Source: Streptomyces kronopolitis
Lineage (GTDB): Bacteria; Actinomycetota; Actinomycetes; Streptomycetales; Streptomycetaceae
Length of the DNA stretch: 64,000 nt
Assembly (NCBI RefSeq): GCF_014646275.1
Contig: NZ_BMND01000024.1
Coordinates: forward strand, 53,391 to 117,390
Direction of reading: 5' to 3'
Each line of letters opens with the position of its first letter. The first letter of the stretch is position 1. The position numbers and the translations under genes were made by a program. Below, piece after piece: positions 25,480 through 33,520 of the stretch. The notes beneath the pieces are model-generated. The model searched no databases, had not been told where the DNA came from, and was given only the letters and a program-made list of their open reading frames with translations.

Positions 25480-25509
25480 CAGAGCGGGCCCCGCCGAGGC
25501 GGGGCCCGC
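25480..25509. terminator. bidirectional terminator between the DUF5703 gene and chpC
   Basis: GAGCGGGCCCCGCC (25480-25493) and GGCGGGGCCCGCTC (25496-25509) pair perfectly over 14 bp with only two bases between the arms. It sits between convergent genes. Confidence 0.85.
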
Positions 25510-25543
25510 TCCGTCGTGCGCCTGGTGCGCTATCCGCGGACGG

Positions 25544-26299
25544 TCACCGGCGTGCGGCGCGCGCCCTGCGGTAGAGCACGGCGCCCCCGAGCAGCAGCCC
25601 GGCGCTGGCCGGCACCGCGTACCCGATCGAGCCCGCGCCGGTGTGCGCAAGCTGCCCCACGGGCTTGGCCGGCGTCACGTGCGGGGTGTGCCCACCGGTC
25701 TGCTGGTGGGTGACCGGCGTGTGGTGGCTCGGCGTGCCCGGGTGGTGCGGCGTCACCGGACGCTCCGGCGTGCCCGGGTGGTGGGGCTTGCCGGGGTGGT
25801 GCGGCGTGACCGGGTGGTGCGGCCTGCCGGGGTGCTGCGGTACACCCGGACGGGTCGGCGTCTCGTTGGCGCAGTGGTTGCCGAACGCGGGGTTCAGCAG
25901 TCCGCCACCCGAGACCTGGTTGCCGCAGGCGTTCACCGGAACGTCGACCGGCGCCTGGACGTTGTTGCCCGACACGATGCCGGGCGAGTTCGACGCCTGG
26001 CCGGCCGCGCCCGCGCCGCCACCGGTGTGGTGACGGCCGCCCTGCGCTGCGCCACCGCCGCCGTTGGCGCAGTGGTTGCCGAACGCGGGGTTGAGCAGCC
26101 CGACGACATTGACGGTGTTACCGCAGGCGTTCACCGGTACGTGGACCGGAACCTGGACGTTGTTGCCGGATCCCACGCCGGGCGAGTTGGCCGCGCCTCC
26201 GGCGGCTCCCGCGTCGGCGTGTGCATAGCCGGCGGCCAGGGCGAGTACGCCACTGGCGGCCGCCGCGGTGATCAGGCCCTTTCGTGCGACCTGTCTCAT
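25544..26299 (-). CDS. chpC: long chaplin with two chaplin domains and a sortase signal
   Basis: 251 residues: a signal peptide (about 1-29), chaplin domain 1 (about 38-79, Cys59 and Cys77), chaplin domain 2 (about 103-144, Cys125 and Cys143), a Pro/His/Thr-rich wall-spanning linker (about 147-210) with repeated HHPG units, and a sorting signal LAHTG at 217-221 before a hydrophobic helix and a basic tail (YRRARAARR). Sortases, probably class E for LAxTG, would anchor it to peptidoglycan, where chaplins assemble into the amyloid-like hydrophobic sheath of aerial hyphae and spores. Context next to chpH matches S. coelicolor chpC. Confidence 0.93.
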   Translation of the reverse strand: MRQVARKGLITAAAASGVLALAAGYAHADAGAAGGAANSPGVGSGNNVQVPVHVPVNACGNTVNVVGLLNPAFGNHCANGGGGAAQGGRHHTGGGAGAAGQASNSPGIVSGNNVQAPVDVPVNACGNQVSGGGLLNPAFGNHCANETPTRPGVPQHPGRPHHPVTPHHPGKPHHPGTPERPVTPHHPGTPSHHTPVTHQQTGGHTPHVTPAKPVGQLAHTGAGSIGYAVPASAGLLLGGAVLYRRARAARR

Positions 26300-26332
26300 A
26301 GGTAGTTCCCCTGCCTAGTGCCTTACAGGAAT

Positions 26333-26372
26333 GCGGACGGGTGACGATCCCCGAAGGGACCCACCCGTCCGC
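26333..26372 (-). terminator. hairpin between chpH and chpC
   Basis: GCGGACGGGT (26333-26342) and ACCCGTCCGC (26363-26372) pair perfectly over 10 bp around a 20-base loop that can itself fold. It lies after the chpH stop, so it could terminate chpH transcription. If chpC is transcribed from a promoter near 26450, the hairpin instead sits in the chpC leader. There is no T-run. Confidence 0.5.
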
Positions 26373-26474
26373 CTAAATATCCTCAGCGGCTCCGGAATGC
26401 AGAATTCGCTTTCCACAGCTGCGCCGAGTCGGACCCTTACGGGTGCAGGTACAACGCCAAAGGACGTCAGAAAG

Positions 26475-26708
26475 TCACTTGTTGACGCAGTACTCGCCGA
26501 AGGAGGGGTTCAGCAGGCCGACCACGGAGATCGTGTTGCCGCAGGCGTTCACCGGAACGTGCACCGGAACCTGGATCACGTTGCCGGACACCACACCGGG
26601 GGAGTTCAGCGACGCACCCTGGGCACCCGAGTCCGCAACGGCCAGGCCAGCACCGGCGAGCACGACACCACCGGCCAGCGCCGCAGCAGCGGCGACCTTC
26701 TTGATCAT
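26475..26708 (-). CDS. chpH: short chaplin ChpH
   Basis: 77-residue secreted chaplin. The signal peptide MIKKVAAAAALAGGVVLAGA ends near ALAVA-DS, leaving a mature chaplin of about 51 residues (SLNSPGVVSGNVIQVPVHVP, NACGNTISVVGLLNPSFGEYC) with two Cys at 56 and 74 for the intramolecular disulfide. It has no sorting signal, so it should be released and self-assemble at the air-water interface. AAGGAGG lies 5 bases before the ATG, an unusually strong ribosome site that suits a highly expressed surfactant-like protein. A BldN-like promoter lies upstream. Confidence 0.95.
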   Translation of the reverse strand: MIKKVAAAAALAGGVVLAGAGLAVADSGAQGASLNSPGVVSGNVIQVPVHVPVNACGNTISVVGLLNPSFGEYCVNK

Positions 26709-26757
26709 TATTCCTCCTTGTAGGCAATGACGATCCCAGCCGCGGACCGCACTCACT

Positions 26758-26786
26758 GCAACGAAGAAAAGGCCGTTGAAGCTACG
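26758..26786 (-). promoter_or_regulatory. putative BldN (ECF sigma) promoter of chpH
   Basis: On the minus strand, CGTAGC (26786-26781) and CGTTGC (26763-26758) are 17 bases apart. I recall the BldN consensus as CGTAAC, about 16 bases, CGTTGA, and chaplin genes are known BldN targets. Transcription would start near 26750, giving a leader of about 40 bases before the strong ribosome site of chpH. Confidence 0.6.
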
Positions 26787-26851
26787 AACACATCGGCGTG
26801 TTCACCCGATTCAGCGAACTCGGCGCCGGAGGCAGGAGATTCACACCGTAT

Positions 26852-28177
26852 TCAGCTCTGCTCGATGAACCGGTCGAGCACCCGCACCCCGAACTTCAGT
26901 CCGTCCACCGGCACCCGCTCGTCCACGCCGTGGAACATTCCTGCGAAGTCCAGCTCCGGCGGGAGTTTCAGCGGGGCGAAGCCGAACCCGCGGATACCGA
27001 GATCGTCGAAGGACTTGGCGTCCGTGCCGGCGGAGAGCATGTACGGCACGGCCCGGGCGATCGGGTCCTCGGCCTGCAGCGCCGACTGCATCGCCTCGAC
27101 CAGCGCGCCGTCGAAGGTGGTCTCCAGCGCCTTGTCGGCGTGCACGTCCTCGCGCTTGACCCGGGGGCCCAGGAGCCGGTCCAGGTCGGCCAGGAACTCC
27201 TCCTCGTGGCCCGGCAGGAACCGGCCGTCAACGTGCGCGGTGGCCTGGCCGGGGATGACGTTGACCTTGTAGCCGGCGCCCAGCTGGGTCGGGTTGGCGG
27301 TGTTCTTGAGCGAGGCGCCGATCAGCTTGGCGATCCCGCCGAGCTTGGCCAGCGTGGCGTCCATGTCCTCGGGGTCGAGCTCGGTGCCCAGCGCGTCCCC
27401 GAGCTGGTCGAGGAAGGACCGCAGCGTCTTGGTCACCCGGACCGGGAACTCGTGGCGGCCCAACCGGCCGACCGCCTCGGACAGTTCGGTGATCGCGTTG
27501 TCCTTGTGGATCATCGAACCGTGCCCGGCGTTGCCGTCCACGGTCAGCTTCATCCAGTGCATGCCCTTCTGGGCCGTCTCGATGAGGTAGAGCCGCACCT
27601 TCTCGTTCACGGTGAAGGAGAAGCCGCCGACCTCGCTGATCGCCTCCGTGACGCCCTCGAAGAGGTGCGGGTGGTGATCGACGAGATAGCGCGCGCCGTA
27701 GGTGCCGCCCGCCTCCTCGTCGGCGAGGAACGCCAGCACGATGTCGCGCGGGGGCTTGCGCCCGGTGCGCAGCCGGTCGCGGACGACGGCCAGCGTCATC
27801 GCGTCCATGTCCTTCATGTCGACCGCACCGCGGCCCCAGATGCACCCGTCGGCGATCTCGCCCGAGAAGGGGTGGTGGGTCCAGTCCTCGGCGTTGGCCG
27901 GGACGACGTCGGTGTGCCCGTGGATGAGCAGCCCGGGCCGCGAGCGGTCCTCGCCCTCGATGCGGGCGACGGTCGAGGCGCGGCCCTTGTGGGACTCGAA
28001 GAACTGCGGCTCCAGGCCGACCTCGGCGAGCTTCTCCGCGACGTACTCGGCGGCGGCCCGCTCCCCCGGGCCCGAGTGGTCGCCGTAGTTGCTGGTGTCG
28101 ATCCTGATCAGGTCCCGGCACAGGTCGACGACCTCGTCCTCGCCGGTGACCGTGCGGCCCGTCTGCGACTCGCTCAT
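26852..28177 (-). CDS. M20-family zinc dipeptidase/carboxypeptidase
   Basis: 441-residue di-zinc peptidase. LLIHGHTDVVPA (first His ligand and Asp), GRGAVDMKDMDA (bridging Asp), FLADEEAGGTYGARYL (catalytic and metal Glu), the dimerisation lid in the middle, and MFHGVDERVP (last His) are all present. I chose the ATG at 28177 (MSESQTGRTVTGEDEVVDLC), where GAGG lies at a good distance; the longer frame from 28222 adds an Arg-rich stretch. It probably cleaves small peptides or N-acyl amino acids in the cytoplasm. In S. coelicolor an M20 peptidase follows chpH in the same way. Confidence 0.87.
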   Translation of the reverse strand: MSESQTGRTVTGEDEVVDLCRDLIRIDTSNYGDHSGPGERAAAEYVAEKLAEVGLEPQFFESHKGRASTVARIEGEDRSRPGLLIHGHTDVVPANAEDWTHHPFSGEIADGCIWGRGAVDMKDMDAMTLAVVRDRLRTGRKPPRDIVLAFLADEEAGGTYGARYLVDHHPHLFEGVTEAISEVGGFSFTVNEKVRLYLIETAQKGMHWMKLTVDGNAGHGSMIHKDNAITELSEAVGRLGRHEFPVRVTKTLRSFLDQLGDALGTELDPEDMDATLAKLGGIAKLIGASLKNTANPTQLGAGYKVNVIPGQATAHVDGRFLPGHEEEFLADLDRLLGPRVKREDVHADKALETTFDGALVEAMQSALQAEDPIARAVPYMLSAGTDAKSFDDLGIRGFGFAPLKLPPELDFAGMFHGVDERVPVDGLKFGVRVLDRFIEQS

Positions 28178-28485
28178 GCCGAAACCTCGCTTCGCCCGGC
28201 CTCGCGTGCGCGGGGCTCGCACCCTTCCACGGTTCGCTCGCGGTGCTCGCTCACACTGCCTCCTCTGGGTTCACGGCCGCGTCTCGCACCCCCGGGGAGC
28301 ACGGCCCGCGGCGGGGTCCACCGCCATCCTCCACCCGCCACCGCCTGTGCCCAAGGGCGCCATACTCCCGACATGCCCTGGTCACAGCCGCTTGGGGGGC
28401 ACCTGGTGCGGGTGATCGACCACCCGCGAAGGTTTGCTATTGTTTTCCACGTCGGAACGGCCCAGGCCGCACCGGCAGACACCTT
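28178..28485. other. intergenic region before tRNA-Leu
   Basis: 308 bases without a supported gene. A TATTGT at 28438-28443 lies about 45 bases before the tRNA and could be its -10 element, but no clear -35 box is present at the right distance. The rest is GC-rich sequence with no strong repeat; frames here lack the codon bias of the genome. Confidence 0.4.
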
Positions 28486-28570
28486 GTCCGGGTGGCGGAA
28501 TGGCAGACGCGCTAGCTTGAGGTGCTAGTGCCCTTTATCGGGCGTGGGGGTTCAAGTCCCCCCTCGGACA
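28486..28570 (+). tRNA. tRNA-Leu(GAG)
   Basis: 85-base class II tRNA. The acceptor arms GTCCGGG and CTCGGAC pair with one G-U. The anticodon stem CTAGC/GCTAG holds the loop TTGAGGT with anticodon GAG at 28519-28521. A long variable arm (GTGCCC...GGGCGT) follows, as expected for leucine, and the T arm GGGGGTTCAAGTCCCCC is perfect. No CCA is encoded; CAG follows the discriminator A. It reads CTC and CTT leucine codons. Confidence 0.96.
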
Positions 28571-28581
28571 CAGAGAAGTAC

Positions 28582-28627
28582 ACAGTTCGGCGGGCAGTGA
28601 CCGTACGGTCACTGCCCGCCGAACTGT
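28582..28627. terminator. perfect 46-bp palindrome after tRNA-Leu
   Basis: The 23-base arms, from ACAGTTCGG at 28582 to CGAACTGT ending at 28627, are exactly complementary and meet at CGT|ACG with no loop bases. TTTC follows on the plus strand. It lies between the tRNA and a convergent regulator gene, so a bidirectional terminator is the simplest reading. The absence of a loop and the perfection are unusual. Confidence 0.75.
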
Positions 28628-28645
28628 TTCCGCGTGTCTCCGCGG

Positions 28646-29518
28646 TTACCGTTCGGCCTCCTCGGCGGGGGACGGCTCTCTGGGGCTGGCCATGTCGAGC
28701 AGGAGGAGGGCGTCGTGGTCGGGGGTGCCGGGGGGTGCCTGGTAGGTGACGAGGCGCTGGCCGTTCGTGCGGAGGATCTCCATGACCTCGAAGCTGAGGC
28801 GCATGGAGCCCACCTCCGGGTGCCGGAAGTGCTTGTGGCCGCCGCCGCGGGCCCGTACGTCGTAGCGCTCCCACAGCCGGGCGAACTCCGGGCTCTTCAG
28901 CACGAGTTCGCCGACCAGCCGGTCCAGCTCCGGCATGTCAGGGTCGGCTCCCGCGATGGCCCGCAGGTGGGCCGCGCTGTGCGCCGCCATCTCCTCCCAG
29001 TCGCGGTAGAGGCTGCGGCCCATGGGGTGCAGGAACAGGTAGCGGGTGAGGTTGCGGCGCTCCGGCGGCCAGTCCGTGATGCCGGGGAGGAGGCGCAGGC
29101 CGGGGCGGTTGGCGGCCAGCAGGTCGTTGGCGCTGCTGACGACGTAGGCCGGTGCGGGACGCAGCGTCTCCAGCAGGGTGCGCACCGACTCCCGTACCGC
29201 GCGGGACGGGCCCGGGGACGGCGCCGGGGCCTGGCCCGCGGCGAGCGCCACCAGCTCGTGGAGCCGCCGCAGGGCGTCGGGGGTGAGGCGGAGCACCTCG
29301 CCGAGCGCGGCGACGACGGCGGGCGAGGGCCGGGTCTCACGGCCGCGCTCCAGCCGCGTGTAGTAGTCGACGCTGACCCCGGCCAGCGTCGCCAGCTCCT
29401 CGCGGCGCAGCCCCGGAGTGCGGCGGATGCCCGTACCGGCGGGCAGGCCGACCTCCCGCGGCCCGATCTGCCCGCGGCGGGCGCGGAGGAAGCGGCCCAG
29501 TTCCGTGCCTTCGCTCAT
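28646..29518 (-). CDS. XRE-family regulator with MmyB-like ligand domain
   Basis: 290 residues. The N-terminal helix-turn-helix (LRREELATLAGVSVDYYTRLERGRETRPS, about 38-66) is of the XRE type. The C-terminal MmyB-like domain (LETLRPAPAYVVSSANDLLA, HPMGRSLYRDWEEMA, MRLSFEVMEILRTNGQRLV) is a PAS-like fold that in relatives binds fatty acids. It diverges from an MFS exporter gene, with a palindrome touching its start codon, so it probably controls that exporter and itself. Confidence 0.87.
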   Translation of the reverse strand: MSEGTELGRFLRARRGQIGPREVGLPAGTGIRRTPGLRREELATLAGVSVDYYTRLERGRETRPSPAVVAALGEVLRLTPDALRRLHELVALAAGQAPAPSPGPSRAVRESVRTLLETLRPAPAYVVSSANDLLAANRPGLRLLPGITDWPPERRNLTRYLFLHPMGRSLYRDWEEMAAHSAAHLRAIAGADPDMPELDRLVGELVLKSPEFARLWERYDVRARGGGHKHFRHPEVGSMRLSFEVMEILRTNGQRLVTYQAPPGTPDHDALLLLDMASPREPSPAEEAER

Positions 29519-29519
29519 C

Positions 29520-29531
29520 CGACAAGTGTCG
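29520..29531. promoter_or_regulatory. palindrome at the start of the XRE regulator gene
   Basis: CGACAAGTGTCG is a perfect inverted repeat with a two-base centre, starting two bases upstream of the ATG at 29518 and lying in the 160-bp divergent region shared with the MFS gene. It may be the autoregulatory site of the XRE protein. Confidence 0.4.
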
Positions 29532-29678
29532 CAAAAGGTCAGGTGTTCAGGGGGGCCGTGTCAGGGCCTGGAACGCCGCGCCCCGGTACGGCTCGGTCTA
29601 CCGGGGTGCGCGGACGCCGAGCAGGCTGCCTTCCGTCTCCGCATCCGGCGGGGACGGGACAGGGAGGGGCGGCAGACG

Positions 29679-31091
29679 ATGCACGGCACGCGATCCGTGG
29701 CGGACGCGGGAGGGGAAGCGGAGTCCGGGGTTCAGGGTCAGAAGGGCCGGGGTGCGGCGGGGCTGCCAAGTTCGGCCGGTGCGGCCCTGACCGCGGCCGT
29801 CCTCGGGTTCTTCGTGATCACGCTGGATGTCTCCGGCGTCAATGTCGCGCTGCCCGCCATCGGGCACGCGTTCGGCGGCTCCCTGGCGGGGCTCCAGTGG
29901 GTCGCCGACAGCTACACGCTGATGTTCGCGGCGCTGATGCTCTCCGCCGGCGCGCTCTCGGACGCGGTCGGGGCGCGGCGCGCGTACGCCTGGGGGCTGG
30001 GCGTCTTCACCCTCGCCTCGCTGGCCTGCGGCGCGGCGCCGACGCTCGGGGCGCTGACGGCGGCACGGGTGGTGCAGGGCAGCGCGGCGGCGGTGATGGT
30101 GCCCGCCTCGCTGGCGCTGATCCGGCAGGCGTTCCCCGAGCCGGCGGCCCGGGCGCGGGGCGTCGCGCTGTGGACCGTCGGCGGCGCGGTGGCCATCGCC
30201 GCCGGGCCGGTCCTGGGCGGGCTGCTCACCACAGCGTGGACCTGGCGCGCCGTGTTCTGCCTGAACGTGCCGGCCGGGACCGCCGCGCTCGCGCTCCTGC
30301 TGCGGGCGGCGCGCTCCCCGCGCCACCGTGCCGCGTTCGACCTGCCGGGGCAGCTGACGGCGGTCCTCGCGCTGGCCGCGCTGACCTTCGCCGTGATCGA
30401 GGGCGGGCACGGCGGGCTCACCGGCACGGTGGCCGTCGCCGCCGGGGTCGCGGTGCTGTCCGGGGCCGGGTTCGTGGCCGCGGAGGCGCGGGGGCGGGCG
30501 CCGATGCTGCCGCTGGAGCTGTTCCGGCAGCGCGGGGTCGTGGTGCCGGTCCTCGCCGGCTTCGCCGTCAACACCGCTTTCTACGGCGGGGTGTTCGTGC
30601 TGGGTCTGTTCTTCCAGGAGCAGCGGGGGCAGTCGGCGCTGTCGGCCGGGCTGATGTTCGTGCCGGTGGCGGTGGTCACCACGCCCTTCAACTACTTCTC
30701 GCCGCGGGCGGTCTCCCGCTTCGGCGCGCGGGCGGTGGTCGTCTCGGGCCTGCTGATCTGCGCGCTGGGCTGCGCTGAGCTGCTCGCCGTCGGGACCGGT
30801 ACGCCCGGGTGGGCGGTCGCGCTGCTGATGATCCCGCTGGGCGTCGGCGGCTCGCTCGCCATGCCGGCGCTGACGTCCCTGATGCTCAACAGCCTGGCCC
30901 CGGAGCGGGCCGGCACGGCGGCGGCGCTGCTCAACACCGCCCGCCAGACGGGCGGCGCGCTCGCCATCGCCGTCTTCGGCGCGCTCCTCGCGGGGGGCTT
31001 CATGGCGGGGATGCGGGAGAGCCTGGCGCTCGCCGGCGCGCTGGTGGTGGCCGTGGCGGTGGGGGCGGCGGCGCTGCTGCCGCGGCGGTGA
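29679..31091 (+). CDS. MFS drug-type efflux transporter (DHA2/14-helix type)
   Basis: 470-residue multi-helix membrane protein. VLGFFVITLDVSGVNVALPAIG is helix 1 with the D-x-x-x-V-N-V-A-L-P motif of the 14-helix drug:H+ antiporters; LQWVADSYTLMFAALMLSAG and the motif C-like GGAVAIAAGPVLGGLLT follow. The ATG at 29679 has AGGGAGGGG upstream. Divergent from the MmyB-type regulator, a common pairing in which the regulator limits exporter expression. Substrate unknown. Confidence 0.88.
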   Translation: MHGTRSVADAGGEAESGVQGQKGRGAAGLPSSAGAALTAAVLGFFVITLDVSGVNVALPAIGHAFGGSLAGLQWVADSYTLMFAALMLSAGALSDAVGARRAYAWGLGVFTLASLACGAAPTLGALTAARVVQGSAAAVMVPASLALIRQAFPEPAARARGVALWTVGGAVAIAAGPVLGGLLTTAWTWRAVFCLNVPAGTAALALLLRAARSPRHRAAFDLPGQLTAVLALAALTFAVIEGGHGGLTGTVAVAAGVAVLSGAGFVAAEARGRAPMLPLELFRQRGVVVPVLAGFAVNTAFYGGVFVLGLFFQEQRGQSALSAGLMFVPVAVVTTPFNYFSPRAVSRFGARAVVVSGLLICALGCAELLAVGTGTPGWAVALLMIPLGVGGSLAMPALTSLMLNSLAPERAGTAAALLNTARQTGGALAIAVFGALLAGGFMAGMRESLALAGALVVAVAVGAAALLPRR

Positions 31092-31213
31092 GACGGCCGC
31101 GGTGGCGGGAGGCGCGGCGCGGGCCGTGCGGGAGTGGGTCGTTCACCCCGCCCCGCCGCCCGCGCCACCGGCCGCGACTTGAGTCGACCGGCCGCCCGGT
31201 GTTCTCTTGCCAC

Positions 31214-32158
31214 GTGAGACGCAGATCCCCCGTTCCCCCTTCCCCGCTTCCGCAGCGCGACGGCATCGACCCCGTGCGGGTGCGGCTGCCCGCCGATCCG
31301 GAGGGGCGGTGGGGGACGGTGCGGGAGCATCTCGTCGAGCGGTTCGCGGGGGCGATCGGGGCCGGGCGGGTGGACGCGATGCTGGCGGCGGGCCGGTTCT
31401 TCGGCGCGGACGGGGTGCTCCGGGGCGACGAGCCGTATGTGCCGGGGGGCCATGTGTGGTTCCACCGGGACTTCGAACCGGAGGTACCGGTGCCGTTCGA
31501 GATCGGGATCGTCCACCGGGACGACCGGATCGTGGTCGCCGACAAGCCGCACTTTCTGGCCACGACGCCGCGCGGGCGGCACATCACCGAGACCGCGCTG
31601 GCCCGGCTGCGCCGTGAGCTGGGGCTGCCCGCGTTGCAGCCCGCGCACCGGCTCGACCGGCTGACGGCGGGGCTGGCGCTGTTCGTCGTGCGGCCCGAGG
31701 ACCGGGGCGCGTACCAGGGGCTGTTCGGCGAGCGGCGGGTGCGCAAGGAGTACGAGGCGGTGGCGCCGTACGACGGGCGGGTGGCGCTGCCGGTGACCGT
31801 GCGCAGCCGGATCGTGAAGGAGCGCGGGGTGATCGCCGCACGCGAGGAGGCCGGGGCGCCCAACGCGGAGAGCCGGATCGAGCTGGTCGAGCGGCGCGGC
31901 GGGCTCGGGCGCTACCGGCTGCTGCCCACCACCGGCCGTACCCACCAGCTGCGGGTGCACATGAACGCTCTCGGACTGCCGATCCTGCACGATCCGGTCT
32001 ATCCGGTGGTCCTGGATCCGGCCCCGGACGATTTCTCCGCGCCGCTACAACTGCTGGCCCGGGTGCTGGAGTTCACCGATCCGGTCGACGGGCGGGTGCG
32101 GCGGTTCGAGAGCGGGCTGCGGCTGGCGGAGTGGGCGGACGGCGCGCCGCAGGCGTGA
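31214..32158 (+). CDS. RluA-family pseudouridine synthase
   Basis: 314-residue enzyme that isomerises uridine to pseudouridine in rRNA or tRNA. PAHRLDRLTAGLALFV holds the catalytic Asp at about residue 148; VHRDDRIVVADKPHFLATTP, RVRKEYEAVAPY and LLPTTGRTHQLRVHMNALGLPILHD are family blocks. I start it at GTG 31214 (VRRRSPVPPSPLP), as the frame upstream enters the end of the MFS gene; no clear ribosome site is visible, so leaderless or weak initiation is possible. The target site is unknown. Confidence 0.88.
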   Translation: MRRRSPVPPSPLPQRDGIDPVRVRLPADPEGRWGTVREHLVERFAGAIGAGRVDAMLAAGRFFGADGVLRGDEPYVPGGHVWFHRDFEPEVPVPFEIGIVHRDDRIVVADKPHFLATTPRGRHITETALARLRRELGLPALQPAHRLDRLTAGLALFVVRPEDRGAYQGLFGERRVRKEYEAVAPYDGRVALPVTVRSRIVKERGVIAAREEAGAPNAESRIELVERRGGLGRYRLLPTTGRTHQLRVHMNALGLPILHDPVYPVVLDPAPDDFSAPLQLLARVLEFTDPVDGRVRRFESGLRLAEWADGAPQA

Positions 32159-32283
32159 GGTCCGGGCGGGGCCCGTCGGGCGGCCTCGGGTGGAGCCCGT
32201 CCGCGGCGAATTCCCGGTGCGGGCCGGCCGGGTGCGTGCGTAGGGTGCGCGGGTCGGTGACATGGGGAAAGGGCGGGCCGCGG

Positions 32284-32958
32284 ATGCTGATCTTCGATGC
32301 GGATGACACGTTGTGGGAGAACAACGTGATCTATGAGCGGGTCATCGACGAGTTCCTGGAGTGGATGACCGCTCCCGGGCTCGACCCGGCCGGGGTGCGC
32401 GCCGTGCTCGACGGGATCGAGGCGGCGAACGCGGTGACCCTCGGCTACGGCAGCAAGGTCTTCCTGCACAGCCTCGGCGAGTGTGTGGCCCGGCTGCGGG
32501 GGCGGGCCGCGACGGCCGCGGAGTCGGCGCGGATCGCCGGGTGGGCGGCGGCCTTCGCCGGGGACCGGGTGGAGCTGATGCCCGAGGTCGCCGGGACGCT
32601 GGCCGAGCTGGCGCGCCGGCACGAACTGCTGCTGCTGACCAAGGGCGACACCGAGGAGCAGCGGCGGAAGGTGGCGGCGTCCGGGCTGACCGGGCACTTC
32701 CGGGGCGTGCACATCGTGGCGGAGAAGAACACCGCGACGTACGAGGAGCTGATCCGCGCCTACGATCTGGTGCCGGCCGCCACCTGGATGATCGGGAACT
32801 CCCCGAAGTCGGACATCCTGCCGGCCCGTTCGGCCGGCCTGAACGCGGTGTTCATCCCCCACCGGCACACCTGGGTGCTGGAGCACGGTGAGCTGGATCC
32901 GGCCGACAAGAAGGTGCTGCGGCTGTCGGCGTTCGGTGAGCTGCTGCGGCACTTCTGA
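32284..32958 (+). CDS. HAD-family hydrolase
   Basis: 224-residue HAD-like phosphatase. MLIFDADDTLWENN carries the nucleophile Asp5 and acid/base Asp7; LLTKGDTEEQRRKV (motif II Thr and Lys) and WMIGNSPKSDILPARSAGLNAVF (motif III/IV Asp) complete the site, with a helical cap between. A GTG a few codons upstream is an alternative start. It is followed after 23 bases by a Nudix gene and probably co-transcribed with it. Substrate unknown. Confidence 0.87.
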   Translation: MLIFDADDTLWENNVIYERVIDEFLEWMTAPGLDPAGVRAVLDGIEAANAVTLGYGSKVFLHSLGECVARLRGRAATAAESARIAGWAAAFAGDRVELMPEVAGTLAELARRHELLLLTKGDTEEQRRKVAASGLTGHFRGVHIVAEKNTATYEELIRAYDLVPAATWMIGNSPKSDILPARSAGLNAVFIPHRHTWVLEHGELDPADKKVLRLSAFGELLRHF

Positions 32959-32981
32959 GGCGGAGAGGGAGGCGAGGGGAC

Positions 32982-33449
32982 GTGGCGGCGGTGGGAAGCG
33001 CGGGGGCCCAAGAGCCCAGGGTGTCCTGTGTGTTCGTGTGCCATGACGGCGGTGGGCGGGTTCTGCTGGCCCGGCGCGGTGCGGGGGCCCGGGACGAGCC
33101 GGGGACCTGGGACTGCGGCGCGGGGGCGCTGGAGTTCGGTGAGTCCTTCGAGACGGCCGTGGCCCGGGAGGTGCACGAGGAGTACGGCGTGCGGCCGCTC
33201 GGCATCGAGCAGGTCGGGGTGCGCAATGTGCTGCGCGGTGACCCGGTCGGCTCGCACTGGGTCGCGGTGGTCTTCGCCGTACGGGTGGAGCCGGACGCGG
33301 TGCGGATCGGCGAGCCGCACAAGTCCGACACGCTCGCGTGGTTCACCCCCGAGACCCTGCCGGTGCCGCTGCATTCGCAGTGCGGGGCGACGCTGGAGCT
33401 GTTCGGCGCGGCCGCCCGGGAGCGGTGGGGCGGTCGCCGGCAGGGCTGA
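32982..33449 (+). CDS. Nudix hydrolase
   Basis: 155-residue Nudix protein with a full box GALEFGESFETAVAREVHEE-YGV at about 48-70 (GX5EX7REUXEEXGU). CVFVCHDGGGRVLLARRG gives the first strands. It removes nucleoside-diphosphate-linked groups or damaged nucleotides; specificity unknown. GTG start at 32982 with GAGGGA before it. Downstream of the HAD gene, convergent with the ABC-F gene. Confidence 0.87.
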   Translation: MAAVGSAGAQEPRVSCVFVCHDGGGRVLLARRGAGARDEPGTWDCGAGALEFGESFETAVAREVHEEYGVRPLGIEQVGVRNVLRGDPVGSHWVAVVFAVRVEPDAVRIGEPHKSDTLAWFTPETLPVPLHSQCGATLELFGAAARERWGGRRQG

Positions 33450-33463
33450 ACACCGTGGCGGAC

Positions 33464-33514
33464 GGACCGGTGCGGGCACCGGGCCCGCACCGGTACAGGG
33501 GCCCGCACCGGTCC
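33464..33514. terminator. alternative hairpins between convergent genes
   Basis: GGACCGGTGCGGGC (33464-33477) can pair with GCCCGCACCGGTCC (33501-33514) over 14 bp, or its inner part with CCCGCACCGGT (33484-33494). The three related arms give two mutually exclusive hairpins between the Nudix and ABC-F genes. Confidence 0.65.
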
Positions 33515-33520
33515 GGGGGA

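Noticed and set aside
25690..25860. Small tandem repeats in the chpC linker as a CRISPR-like or separate element
   Set aside because: They encode HHPG-type repeats in the wall-spanning region of chpC and are in frame.
28174..28482. A 102-codon frame before tRNA-Leu
   Set aside because: Weak codon bias, no ribosome site and no recognisable family.
28486..28627. Integrated element at tRNA-Leu
   Set aside because: No integrase, excisionase or duplicated tRNA end is present in the window; only the palindrome remains as a hint.
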